This document shows, piece after piece, positions 24,118 to 32,849 of a stretch of 64,000 bases of DNA. This DNA is from Kibdelosporangium philippinense. Lineage in GTDB: Bacteria; Actinomycetota; Actinomycetes; Mycobacteriales; Pseudonocardiaceae. Where the stretch lies: contig NZ_JAJVCN010000004.1 of NCBI RefSeq assembly GCF_021390435.2, forward strand, positions 1,964,501 through 2,028,500, read 5' to 3'. A model generated the notes under the pieces. It searched no databases, had not been told where the DNA came from, and saw only the letters and a list, made by a program, of their open reading frames with translations. The position numbers and the translations under genes are program-made. The stretch's first letter is position 1. Each line of letters starts with the position of its first letter.

Positions 24118-24285
24118 CTAGGGCGTGTTTCGAATGTCCCGGTCGATGAGAGGCAGGATCGGGGTGGTTCCTGGCGACGCCGCGGTGACGCCGCGAATAC
24201 TGGTTGTCTTTGGGCGTTGCCGCGGTGGCGTCAGGGGCCGCATCCGGCCTGGCTATCGCGATCGGGCATTTGAAACACGCCCTAG
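24118..24285. mobile_element. MITE-like long inverted repeat A, bounded by CTAG
   Basis: Ends are 19-bp inverted repeats with one mismatch (24118-24136, CTAGGGCGTGTTTCGAATG, and 24267-24285). The arms remain partly complementary all the way in, and the centre is AATACTGGTTGTCTTT (24196-24211). No coding capacity. The same 16-nt centre is found in a second inverted repeat at 41104-41268 with different arms. On the minus strand the TAG of its CTAG end is the stop codon of the GntR-TetR gene. Confidence 0.7.
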
Positions 24286-25232
24286 TCGCCGTTGTTCGTC
24301 GCTCGCGTGTTCAACTCACCACAAGGAATGGTGGACATGCGGGAGGCTAGGCCGTCTAGTAGGGCTTGTAGGCCTTGCTCGAAGAGGTTGTCGAGTATCA
24401 GGTCGTATCCTTCCGCGTTGAGCGTCGCCAGCATCTTGCTGAACGTGGGGAAGCGGCCCATTGCCGTGATCGCGTTCAGTGCGCCTTCCGTGCTGTCCAT
24501 CCAGTCCTCATCGGACATTCCGGACGTGCTGAAGGCTTGCTGCTCACGCTCCAAGTGCACCGCGATGCCCTGGGTGTAGCTGAAGATCAGCACGGTTATG
24601 TCGAGCATTTCGGCCGCGGTGAGTCCAAGTGCTTCCAAGGGTACGAGCATCCACTCGGAATGTGCGGTCAGATTGGGCAATGGCAGGGGGCGGGTGATGG
24701 GCCCCAGCTGAGCGAGCCAAGGGTGTCGTTTGAACAGGGACCACAGGGTTCGCGCGGCGAGTTCCAGACGGGGACGCCAGGCCAGTGACCCTTTGGAGGG
24801 GTAACCACGTTCACCGAACGCGGCATCGGCCATCAGGATGACGAGCTCGTCCTTGCCTTTCACGTGTCGGTACGGCGCCATCGTGGCCACGCCGAGCCTG
24901 GCGGTCACGCTGCGCATGGATACCGCGGCCAGGCCCTCGGCGTCGGCGATGTCGATGGCCGCGCGCACGAGCCGGTCGCGCGTGAGGTCGTGCTGACGGG
25001 ACCATTTCGGCGCCTTCACGTTCTTGGAACCGGCGACCACGAAACCGGACCGGGGCTCGGCATTGATCAGGCCTTCCTGCGCCACCACAGTCAGGGCTTT
25101 GGCCGCCGTGGCGGTCGCGACGCCCCACGTGGCGGCGAGTTTGCGGACCGACGGGACCTTCGCGCCGGGTACCAGTTCGCCTGCGGCGATCTGCCGCTTG
25201 AGTTCGGCGGCTATGTCCAGGTAGCGGGGCAT
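24282..25232 (-). CDS. GntR-TetR fusion transcriptional regulator
   Basis: 316 residues. Residues 1-68 are a GntR winged helix (MPRYLDIAAELKRQIAAGEL, KVPSVRKLAATWGVATATA, then GLINAEPRSGFVV). Residues 80-130 are a TetR helix-turn-helix (RLVRAAIDIADAEG, MRSVTARLGVATMAPYRHV). The rest is a TetR-C type all-helical ligand domain. Two DNA-binding domains in one chain is a known actinobacterial arrangement. It is divergent from the FAD monooxygenase, with CTGTGCTAG repeats between, so local drug- or substrate-responsive control of that enzyme is likely. Its stop codon is formed by the CTAG end of inverted repeat A. Confidence 0.85.
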   Translation of the reverse strand: MPRYLDIAAELKRQIAAGELVPGAKVPSVRKLAATWGVATATAAKALTVVAQEGLINAEPRSGFVVAGSKNVKAPKWSRQHDLTRDRLVRAAIDIADAEGLAAVSMRSVTARLGVATMAPYRHVKGKDELVILMADAAFGERGYPSKGSLAWRPRLELAARTLWSLFKRHPWLAQLGPITRPLPLPNLTAHSEWMLVPLEALGLTAAEMLDITVLIFSYTQGIAVHLEREQQAFSTSGMSDEDWMDSTEGALNAITAMGRFPTFSKMLATLNAEGYDLILDNLFEQGLQALLDGLASRMSTIPCGELNTRATNNGD

Positions 25233-25244
25233 CCCGGGGCCTTC

Positions 25245-25275
25245 CTGTGCTAGTACAGATATGCAACTGTGCTAG
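25245..25275. promoter_or_regulatory. Candidate operator between regulator and monooxygenase
   Basis: CTGTGCTAGTACAG (25245-25258) is a near-palindrome; CTGTGCTAG recurs at 25267-25275, 22 bp later. The pair sits in the 121-bp divergent promoter region, next to the start of the GntR-TetR gene. Confidence 0.45.
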
Positions 25276-25353
25276 GTCAGTTTTGACCAACATGCCTGTT
25301 CGGTTGCCAGTGTATGCGTCATAGCGTACGACCAACTGATACAGGAGAACGCC

Positions 25354-26457
25354 ATGCGAAACGTTCTGGTCTCTGGTGCGGGTGTCGCCGGTTCTGCCCT
25401 CGCCTACTGGCTCACGCGGAACGGCTTCGCCGTCACCGTCGTCGAGCGTGCCGAGAGCCTGCGCAAGGGTGGCCAGGCGATCGATGTCCGTGGCGTCGCC
25501 CTTCAGGTGATCGACCGGATGGGCCTTGGTGAGCAGCTGCGAGCGGCACGGACGCAGATGCGCGGAATGTCCATGATGGACCGTGACGGCAACGAGATGT
25601 TCCGGTCCGAGGAGAAGACCTTGAGCGCGGGCCGACTCGACAGTGACGACATCGAGGTTTTACGGGAAGACCTGACGGCCATGATCTACGAGGCGACCAA
25701 GGACGGGGTCGAATACGTCTTCGACGACACGATCACCGCGCTGCACCAAGAAGACCACGGCGTGCGGGTCGAGTTCGAGAAGGGCGGCTACCGCACCTTC
25801 GACTTCGTGATCGGCGCGGACGGCATGCATTCACGTGTCCGCGGCCTGGCCTTCGGTGCCGAAGAGAAGTTCATTCAGCACCTTGGCTCGTACATCGCGG
25901 TCTTCCCGTCGCCCAACTTCCTCGAGCTGGACAACTGGCAGGTGTGGATCCAGGACCAGGAAAGCGGCGCGGGTGGTGGCGTGTATCCCGTGCGGGACAA
26001 CAGCGAGCTGCGCGCGACCTTCGGTTTCATGTCCGACCGGATCGACTATGACTACCGGGACGTCGCGCAGCACAAGAAGCTGATGGCCGACCACCTCTCG
26101 CACCTCGGCTGGGAGATGCCGAAGTTCATCGAGGTGATGACGGACGCGCCGGACTTCTACTTCGACGCGATGGCCCAGATTCACATGGACAAATGGTCAA
26201 CCGGCCGGGTCGCACTGGTCGGTGACGCCGCCTACTGCGCCTCGGTTCTGTCCGGACAGGGAACAAGCATTGCCTTGGTTGGCGCGTACATCCTCGCCGA
26301 GGAGCTCGGTAAGGCCGATCACGCCGAGGCGTTCGCGGCGTACGAGCGCCGGATGCGGTCGTACGCCGAGCTCAACCAGGCGCTGGCAACGGAGAACCCG
26401 GGCCAGCCCGCGTCAGAAGAGTCCATGGAGAAAGCCAAGAACGCCATTTCCCTGTGA
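25354..26457 (+). CDS. FAD-dependent monooxygenase (PHBH/TetX-like)
   Basis: 367 residues. N-terminal dinucleotide fold VLVSGAGVAGSALAYWL with ERAESLRKGGQAIDVRG (about 3-50), the DG motif FVIGADGMHSRVR (about 151-163), and GRVALVGDAAYCASVLSGQG (about 283-302), where FAD ribityl contacts lie. This order is that of group A aromatic hydroxylases; TetX-like drug-modifying enzymes are the closest type by general look. AGGAG precedes the ATG. The divergent GntR-TetR regulator suggests induction by its substrate. A 20-bp perfect hairpin follows at 26463. Confidence 0.88.
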   Translation: MRNVLVSGAGVAGSALAYWLTRNGFAVTVVERAESLRKGGQAIDVRGVALQVIDRMGLGEQLRAARTQMRGMSMMDRDGNEMFRSEEKTLSAGRLDSDDIEVLREDLTAMIYEATKDGVEYVFDDTITALHQEDHGVRVEFEKGGYRTFDFVIGADGMHSRVRGLAFGAEEKFIQHLGSYIAVFPSPNFLELDNWQVWIQDQESGAGGGVYPVRDNSELRATFGFMSDRIDYDYRDVAQHKKLMADHLSHLGWEMPKFIEVMTDAPDFYFDAMAQIHMDKWSTGRVALVGDAAYCASVLSGQGTSIALVGAYILAEELGKADHAEAFAAYERRMRSYAELNQALATENPGQPASEESMEKAKNAISL

Positions 26458-26462
26458 ACAAA

Positions 26463-26507
26463 GGAATGCCGCTTTATGAGCAGGGGGTGCTCATAAAGCG
26501 GCATTCC
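26463..26507. terminator. Strong bidirectional hairpin between convergent genes
   Basis: Perfect 20-bp arms, 26463-26482 and 26488-26507, around a 5-base G loop. The arm reads GGAATGCCGCTTTATGAGCA. It lies between the stops of the monooxygenase (26457) and gltD (26514). Confidence 0.75.
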
Positions 26508-26513
26508 GGTTAG

Positions 26514-27965
26514 TTAGACCATTGGGCGGTCGGTCGGGGCGATGGGGGCGGGCAGGACGGACCTGTTCATCAGGTACGCGTCCACCCCGGCCGCCGCCGA
26601 ACGGCCTTCGGCGATCGCCCAGACGATGAGCGACTGGCCACGGCCCATGTCGCCCGCGACGAACACGCCATCGACGCTGGTGGCGAAGGATTCGTCGCGG
26701 GCGACATTGCCCCGTGGGTCGTATGCGACCCCGAGCTCGTTGAGCAGGCCTTCCTGCTGCGGGCCGACGAAGCCCATCGCGAGGGTGACCAGCTGCGCGG
26801 GAATCTCCCGCTCGGTTCCTTCGATCGGGACGAACCTTCCCGCGTCCATCTTGACGTCGACGAGCTTGAGCGACTGGACGTTATCTTCGGAATCGCCGGT
26901 GAACTCCACAGTGGACACCGCGTAGATCCGTTCGCCGCCCTCCTCGTGCGCCGAGGAAACCCGGTAGATCATCGGGTACGTCGGCCACGGGTGCGCCTCC
27001 GACCGGACCTCCGGCGGCCGCGGCATGATCTCCAGCTGTGTCACCGAAGCCGCGCCTTGCCGGTGGGCCGTGCCCACGCAGTCAGCGCCGGTGTCACCGC
27101 CACCGATCACCACGACGTGCTTGCCTGCGGCACTGATCGGCGACGTGGCCAGGTCACCCCGGGCGACGCGGTTGGCGGGCGGGAGGTATTCCATCGCCTG
27201 GTAGACGCCCTTGAGCGACCGGCCAGGGATGGGCAGGTCACGCCACGCGGTCGCGCCACCGGCCAGAACGACGGCGTCGTACGACGTCCGCAGTTCGGTG
27301 GCCTTGATGTCCACGCCGACATTGACATCGGTCTTGAACGACGTGCCTTCGGCCCGCATCTGGTCGATCCGCCGGTCAAGACGCCATTTCTCCATCTTGA
27401 ACTCGGGGATTCCGTAGCGCAGCAAGCCACCGATCGCGTCGGCCCGCTCAAGCACGGTCACCGAATGACCGGCCCTGGTCAGCTGCTGGGCCGCCGCGAG
27501 ACCGGCGGGACCCGAGCCGACCACAGCGACCTTCTTGCCGGTCAAGGAAACCGGGACCTGCGGGGTGACCCAGCCTTCGTCCCACGCGCGGTCGATGATC
27601 GAGATCTCGACCCGCTTGATGGCCACGGGATCGCCGTTGATCCCGACCACGCAAGCGGTTTCGCACGGCGCCGGGCACAACGTCCCGGTGAATTCCGGGA
27701 AGTTGTTGGTCGCGTGCAGCCGCTCGATCGCGGCGAGCCAGTCCGTCTTCCAGACCAGGTTGTTCCACTCCGGAATCAGGTTGCCGAGCGGGCAACCCTG
27801 GTGGCAGAACGGGATTCCGCAGTCCATGCAGCGGCCCGCCTGGCGCTGCGTACGTTCCGTTGCGAAGTCCTCGTAGACCTCGCGCCAGTCCTGCAGCCTC
27901 AGGAAAACCGGCCGATGGGCCGCGTTTTCCCGCGGGGTGGTGATGAATCCCTTGGGGTCAGCCAT
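26514..27965 (-). CDS. gltD: Glutamate synthase, small (beta) subunit
   Basis: 483 residues. The N-terminal Fe-S domain has CMDCGIPFCHQGCPLGNLIPEWN and CPAPCETACVVGI, the two 4Fe-4S clusters. Two dinucleotide-binding domains follow: VAVVGSGPAGLAAAQQL (about 146) for FAD and HVVVIGGGDTGADCVGTA (about 284) for NADPH. It passes electrons to GltB. The ATG overlaps the end of gltB (ATGGCTGA), so they are translated together. Confidence 0.97.
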   Translation of the reverse strand: MADPKGFITTPRENAAHRPVFLRLQDWREVYEDFATERTQRQAGRCMDCGIPFCHQGCPLGNLIPEWNNLVWKTDWLAAIERLHATNNFPEFTGTLCPAPCETACVVGINGDPVAIKRVEISIIDRAWDEGWVTPQVPVSLTGKKVAVVGSGPAGLAAAQQLTRAGHSVTVLERADAIGGLLRYGIPEFKMEKWRLDRRIDQMRAEGTSFKTDVNVGVDIKATELRTSYDAVVLAGGATAWRDLPIPGRSLKGVYQAMEYLPPANRVARGDLATSPISAAGKHVVVIGGGDTGADCVGTAHRQGAASVTQLEIMPRPPEVRSEAHPWPTYPMIYRVSSAHEEGGERIYAVSTVEFTGDSEDNVQSLKLVDVKMDAGRFVPIEGTEREIPAQLVTLAMGFVGPQQEGLLNELGVAYDPRGNVARDESFATSVDGVFVAGDMGRGQSLIVWAIAEGRSAAAGVDAYLMNRSVLPAPIAPTDRPMV

Positions 27966-30900
27966 GCGCGGCCTCCATGATCGCCTCGTTCACGTCACGG
28001 CCATCCCGCTCGGCACGAGCCCGCGCGGCCAGGACACGCTTGTAGTCCTTCGGCATCACCTTGGTGAAGCGGTCAGGGTCCCAATCGACCAAAAGATCGT
28101 GGGCGATCGCGGATCCTGTCTCGGTCAGATGCTTCTCGACGGTCTCGCGCAGGAACGCGCGATCGGTTTCGTCGAGGGGGTCCAGGTCGACCATCTCCGG
28201 GTTCACCCGGTGCTTGGCCATGTCGAGCACGTACGCGGCGCCGCCGGACATACCGGCCGCGAAGTTGCGCCCGATCTGCCCGAGCACGACCACCCGGCCA
28301 CCGGTCATGTACTCGCACCCGTGGTCGCCGACGCCTTCCACGACAGCCAAAGCGCCAGAGTTGCGGACGCAGAACCGTTCGCCGACTTTGCCGCGGATGA
28401 AGATCTCGCCGGACGTGGCGCCGTAGCAGATCACGTTGCCCGCGATGATGTTCTCCTCGGCCACGAACGGCGCCGACGGGTCTGGCCGCAACGTGATCCG
28501 GCCACCGGAGAGTCCCTTTGCGACATAGTCGTTCGCGTCGCCGATCAACCGCAGCGTGACACCTTGCGGAATGAACGCGCCGAACGACTGGCCCGCGGTC
28601 CCGGTGAACGTGATGTCGATGGTGTCGTCCGGAAGCCCGGCACCACCCCAGATCCTGGTCACCTCGGAGCCGAGCATCGTGCCCACGGTCCGGTTCACGT
28701 TGCGTACCGGCAATTCGAGGCGTACTCGGTCCCCTGAGGACAGTGCGCCCTCGGCGAGCTGGATCAACGTGTTGTCCAGTGCCTTCTCCAAGCCGTGTTC
28801 TTGGGAAACGGCCTGGTGACGCACCGCGCGTGGCGGCAGTTCGGGCACGTGGAAGATCGGCGACAGGTCCAAACCGGACGCCTTCCAGTGATCAAGTGCC
28901 TTACGCGTGTCCAGCAGCTCGGCATGCCCGATCGCCTCGGCCATGGACCGGAAACCCAGCTGTGCCAGGTACTCGCGGACCTCCTGCGCGACGAACTCGA
29001 AGAAGTTCACCACGTATTCGGCCTTGCCGCTGAACTTCTCCCGCAGCACCGGGTTCTGCGTGGCCACGCCCACCGGGCACGTGTCCAGGTGGCAGACGCG
29101 CATCATGATGCAGCCCGACACAACCAGGGGAGCGGTCGCGAAACCGAACTCCTCCGCGCCGAGCAGCGCCGCGATGATCACGTCACGGCCGGTCTTGAGC
29201 TGGCCGTCGGTCTGCACCACGATCCGGTCACGCAACCTGTTGGCCAGCAATGTCTGCTGGGTCTCGGCGAGACCGAGCTCCCATGGACCACCGGCGTGCT
29301 TGATCGACGACAGGGGAGAAGCACCCGTGCCGCCATCATGACCCGAGATCAGCACGACGTCCGCGTGCGCTTTGGACACACCGGCCGCGACGGTGCCAAC
29401 GCCCACTTCGGACACCAGCTTGACGTGAATACGCGCCCGAGGGTTGGCGTTCTTCAGGTCGTGGATCAGCTGTGCGAGGTCCTCAATGGAATAGATGTCG
29501 TGGTGCGGAGGCGGTGAGATGAGCCCGACACCCGGCGTGGAGTGCCGGGTCCTCGCGATCCACGGATACACCTTCGCGCCGGGCAGCTGCCCGCCTTCGC
29601 CTGGCTTGGCTCCCTGCGCCATCTTGATCTGGATGTCGTCGGCGTTGACCAAGTACTCGCTCGTCACGCCGAACCGTCCACTCGCGACTTGCTTGATCGC
29701 CGAGCGGCGCAGATCGCCGTTCTCGTCCGGCGTGAACCGGTCCGGATCCTCGCCGCCCTCACCGGTGTTCGACTTGCCGCCGATCCGGTTCATCGCGATC
29801 GCCAGGATCTCGTGCATCTCCTTGGAAATCGAGCCATAGGAGATGGCGCCGGTCGCGAACCGCTTGACGATGTCGCTGACCGGCTCGACTTCCTCGATCG
29901 GCACCGGCGGCCGGTCGGTCTTGAAGTCGAACAGGCCACGCAACGTCATCAGCCGCGCGGACTGCTCGTCGACCGAGCGCGTGTATTCCTTGAAGATCTC
30001 GTACTTGCCACTCCGGGTGGAGTGCTGGAGCTTGAACACCGTCTGCGGGTTGAACAAATGCGCTTCACCCTCGCGGCGCCACTGGTAGTCGCCGCCGGTG
30101 TCCAGCTCACGGTGGCTCGGGCGAACCCCGTCCGGCGGGAACGCCTTCCGGTGCCGCTGCGCCACTTCCTCGGCCAGCACCTCGAATCCGACGCCGCCCA
30201 ACCGAGACGTGGTACCGGTGAAGCAGCTCTCGATCACCTCGTCGCCGAGACCGATCGCCTCGAAGATCTGCGCGCCGGTGTACGAGGCCACAGTGGACAC
30301 GCCCATTTTGGACATCGTCTTGCGGACACCCTTGCCCAGCGCCTTGATCAGGTTGCGGGTGGCCTGCTCGGCCGTCTCGGCGAGCGCCATCTCCTCGACG
30401 CTGGCCATCGCCAGGTACGGGTTCACGGCAGCGGCACCGTATCCGACCAGCAGCGCGATGTGGTGCACCTCGCGGGCGTCACCGGCCTCCACGATCAGCC
30501 CGACCTGGGTACGGGTCTTCTCGCGGATCAGGTGGTGGTGCACGGCCCCGGTCAGCAGCAGCGACGGGATCGGCGCGTGCGTCTCGTCGACGCCACGGTC
30601 GGACAGGACAATCAGCCGGGCACCGTCGGCGATCGCCGCGGATACCTCGGCCCGGATCTCGTCCAGCCGTCGCTTCAAGGCGTCGCCGTCACCGGCCACT
30701 TCGAACAGACCACGCACGGTGAACGTCTTGAAACCAGGCAGGTTGCCATCGTCGTTGATGTGCACGATCTTGGCCAGCTCGTCGTTGTCAAGCACAGGGA
30801 AGGACAACGAGATCCGGCGGCACGCACTGGGCACCGTCGACAGCAGATTCGGTTCAGCACCGATCGAAGTGTGCAGTGACGTGACCAGTTCTTCGCGGAT

Positions 30901-32451
30901 GGCGTCCAACGGCGGGTTGGTCACCTGTGCGAACAGTTGCGTGAAGTAGTCGAACAGCTGGCGTGGCCGCTCGGACAGCGGCGCGAGCGGTGAATCGTTG
31001 CCCATCGACCCGATCGGCTCAGCGCCGGTCGCGGCCATCGGGCGCAGCAGGATGTTCAGCTCTTCCTCGGTGTACCCGAAGGCCTGCTGACGCCGCACGA
31101 GCGACGCGTGCGTCACCACCTCGCGCTCACGCGTCGGCAGATCCTCGAGGCGGATCACACCGGCGTGCAGCCATTCGGCGTACGGATTCTCCGCCGCGAG
31201 CTGTCCCTTGATCTCGTCGTCGTCGATGATCCGCCCGGCCACGGTGTCCACGAGGAACATCCGGCCCGGCTCCAGCCTGCCCTTGCGGATGACCGACGAC
31301 GGGTCGATCTCCAGCACCCCGGCTTCGCTGCCCAGTACGACAAGACCGTCCTCGGTGACCCAATAACGGGCCGGACGCAGACCATTGCGGTCGAGCACGG
31401 CACCGATCAGCGAGCCATCGGTGAACGAGACCAGCGCCGGTCCGTCCCACGGCTCCATCAGATTCGAGTGGTACTCGTAGAAGGCCCGCCGCGCCGGATC
31501 CATCTCGTCGTGGTTCTCCCACGCCTCAGGGATCATCATCAGCACGGCGTGCGGCAGGCTGCGGCCACCGAGGTGGAGCAGCTCCAGCACCTCGTCGAAG
31601 CTCGCGGAGTCGCTGGCGCCACGCGTGATCACCGGCAGGATCCGCTCGATGTCGCCGGGGATCTCGTCGCTGGCGAGCATCGACTCGCGGGCGTCCATCC
31701 AGTTCCGGTTGCCGCGCAGCGTGTTGATCTCGCCGTTGTGGGCCACGTACCGGTACGGGTGGGCCAGCGGCCATGACGGAAACGTGTTGGTGGAGAACCG
31801 GGAGTGCACGAGGCCGATCGACGAGACGACCCGTTCGTCGGTCAGGTCGGGGAAGAACCGCTCGACCTGAGGCTCGGTCAGCATGCCCTTGTAGACGATC
31901 GTCCGCGACGACAGGCTGGGGAAGTAGACGTCCGCGGCGTGCTCGGCACGCTTGCGGATGATCCACGCGAGGCGCTCGAGCGCCAGGCCGGCCTTGCTCT
32001 CTGCTGTGAAGAACAGCTGGCTGAACGACGGCATCGTGGTCGCTGCCGTCGGGCCGACATGCTGGGTGTCCACGGGCAGTGCACGCCAGCCGAGAACCCG
32101 CGCGCCCTCTTCGGCCGCGATCCGCTCGATCGTGCCGACGACCTCGGATCTCGTCGTGTCGTCGGTCGGCAGGAACGCCGTGCCGACAACGTATTCGCCC
32201 GCGGGCGGCAGATCGAAGTCCACCACGGCGGCGAAGAACTCATGCGGGACCTGAATCAGCAGTCCGGCGCCGTCGCCGGTTTCAGGTTCCGCACCTCGGG
32301 CACCGCGATGCTCAAGATTTCGCAGTGCGATCAGGGCTTTGGCCACAATGTCGTGATTCTTGCGGCCGGCGAGATCCGCGACGAACGAGACGCCACAGGC
32401 GTCGTGCTCGAACTGTTCGTCGTATAGGCCCTCGGTCTGATGGCGGGTCAC
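27958..32451 (-). CDS. gltB: Glutamate synthase, large (alpha) subunit
   Basis: 1497 residues. A short propeptide is followed by DACGVSFVADL, where Cys19 should become the N-terminal nucleophile of the class II glutaminase domain. The central domain, the FMN (beta/alpha)8 domain with GEGGEDPDRFTPDENGD, KMAQGAKPGEGGQLPG and SGHDGGTGASPLSS, and the C-terminal GXGXG beta-helix domain follow in the usual order. The 3Fe-4S site is C-x5-C-x4-C in CIMMRVCHLDTC. It makes two glutamates from glutamine and 2-oxoglutarate. GTG start with GGGAGGG upstream. Confidence 0.97.
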   Translation of the reverse strand: MTRHQTEGLYDEQFEHDACGVSFVADLAGRKNHDIVAKALIALRNLEHRGARGAEPETGDGAGLLIQVPHEFFAAVVDFDLPPAGEYVVGTAFLPTDDTTRSEVVGTIERIAAEEGARVLGWRALPVDTQHVGPTAATTMPSFSQLFFTAESKAGLALERLAWIIRKRAEHAADVYFPSLSSRTIVYKGMLTEPQVERFFPDLTDERVVSSIGLVHSRFSTNTFPSWPLAHPYRYVAHNGEINTLRGNRNWMDARESMLASDEIPGDIERILPVITRGASDSASFDEVLELLHLGGRSLPHAVLMMIPEAWENHDEMDPARRAFYEYHSNLMEPWDGPALVSFTDGSLIGAVLDRNGLRPARYWVTEDGLVVLGSEAGVLEIDPSSVIRKGRLEPGRMFLVDTVAGRIIDDDEIKGQLAAENPYAEWLHAGVIRLEDLPTREREVVTHASLVRRQQAFGYTEEELNILLRPMAATGAEPIGSMGNDSPLAPLSERPRQLFDYFTQLFAQVTNPPLDAIREELVTSLHTSIGAEPNLLSTVPSACRRISLSFPVLDNDELAKIVHINDDGNLPGFKTFTVRGLFEVAGDGDALKRRLDEIRAEVSAAIADGARLIVLSDRGVDETHAPIPSLLLTGAVHHHLIREKTRTQVGLIVEAGDAREVHHIALLVGYGAAAVNPYLAMASVEEMALAETAEQATRNLIKALGKGVRKTMSKMGVSTVASYTGAQIFEAIGLGDEVIESCFTGTTSRLGGVGFEVLAEEVAQRHRKAFPPDGVRPSHRELDTGGDYQWRREGEAHLFNPQTVFKLQHSTRSGKYEIFKEYTRSVDEQSARLMTLRGLFDFKTDRPPVPIEEVEPVSDIVKRFATGAISYGSISKEMHEILAIAMNRIGGKSNTGEGGEDPDRFTPDENGDLRRSAIKQVASGRFGVTSEYLVNADDIQIKMAQGAKPGEGGQLPGAKVYPWIARTRHSTPGVGLISPPPHHDIYSIEDLAQLIHDLKNANPRARIHVKLVSEVGVGTVAAGVSKAHADVVLISGHDGGTGASPLSSIKHAGGPWELGLAETQQTLLANRLRDRIVVQTDGQLKTGRDVIIAALLGAEEFGFATAPLVVSGCIMMRVCHLDTCPVGVATQNPVLREKFSGKAEYVVNFFEFVAQEVREYLAQLGFRSMAEAIGHAELLDTRKALDHWKASGLDLSPIFHVPELPPRAVRHQAVSQEHGLEKALDNTLIQLAEGALSSGDRVRLELPVRNVNRTVGTMLGSEVTRIWGGAGLPDDTIDITFTGTAGQSFGAFIPQGVTLRLIGDANDYVAKGLSGGRITLRPDPSAPFVAEENIIAGNVICYGATSGEIFIRGKVGERFCVRNSGALAVVEGVGDHGCEYMTGGRVVVLGQIGRNFAAGMSGGAAYVLDMAKHRVNPEMVDLDPLDETDRAFLRETVEKHLTETGSAIAHDLLVDWDPDRFTKVMPKDYKRVLAARARAERDGRDVNEAIMEAAHG

Positions 32452-32618
32452 AGCAGCGGCCCTCCCAGGCAGTTAAAGGGGCTGGTGCCGCACGTCGTTG
32501 TGCGAAAAACGGCTGCCGTGCCTCCCGGATGGCGGGATTGCGGTCAGCGCAGGGCAAGCTCCCCGGGGTCTTCCGGTTTTCCTGTGACAGTAATGTGAAC
32601 ACACGGTTATGCCTGATG

Positions 32619-32640
32619 TCACGTGGCAAATCCCACGTGA
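32619..32640. promoter_or_regulatory. Inverted repeat upstream of gltB
   Basis: TCACGTGG (32619-32626) and CCACGTGA (32633-32640) are perfectly complementary with a 6-bp spacer. It is 168 bp from the gltB start and about 210 bp from the rhamnosidase start, a suitable site for a dimeric regulator; which one is unknown. Confidence 0.4.
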
Positions 32641-32813
32641 GCGTTGACAGTTACGGACAAAAGGTGCTCAACTGATGCATTCCACAATGTGGACAACCGT
32701 GACAGTCGGCCCGGTTCCCAGTTTATCCCCTGTTCAAACGTGGTCCGCGTGACACTCGTCGACTAGCATCAACCCTCATCCCCATCTCGGCGGGGACGGT
32801 GTGCGGCGCGTGG

Positions 32814-32827
32814 TTGAAACGTTTCAA
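32814..32827. promoter_or_regulatory. LacI-family operator upstream of the rhamnosidase gene
   Basis: TTGAAACGTTTCAA is a perfect 14-bp palindrome with the central CG and GAAAC/GTTTC halves typical of LacI/GalR-family operators in sugar-utilisation genes. It ends 22 bp before the ATG at 32850. No LacI-family gene is in the window. Confidence 0.75.
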
Positions 32828-32849
32828 TTACCTGGTGGAGGGTAGTGCG

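Larger units (their letters stand above)
32452..32849. other. Divergent intergenic region between gltB and the rhamnosidase
   Basis: About 400 bp without a gene. It holds the gltB promoter region and that of the rhamnosidase. Visible structures are an inverted repeat TCACGTGG-6-CCACGTGA at 32619-32640 and the LacI-type palindrome at 32814-32827. Base composition is less GC-rich in 32570-32740, as expected for promoters. Confidence 0.6.

Noticed and set aside
32584..32600. GlnR box upstream of gltB (GTGAC, 6 bp, GTGAA)
   Set aside because: Only part of the expected a-site/b-site pattern is present and such AC-rich matches are common by chance; not enough to call.
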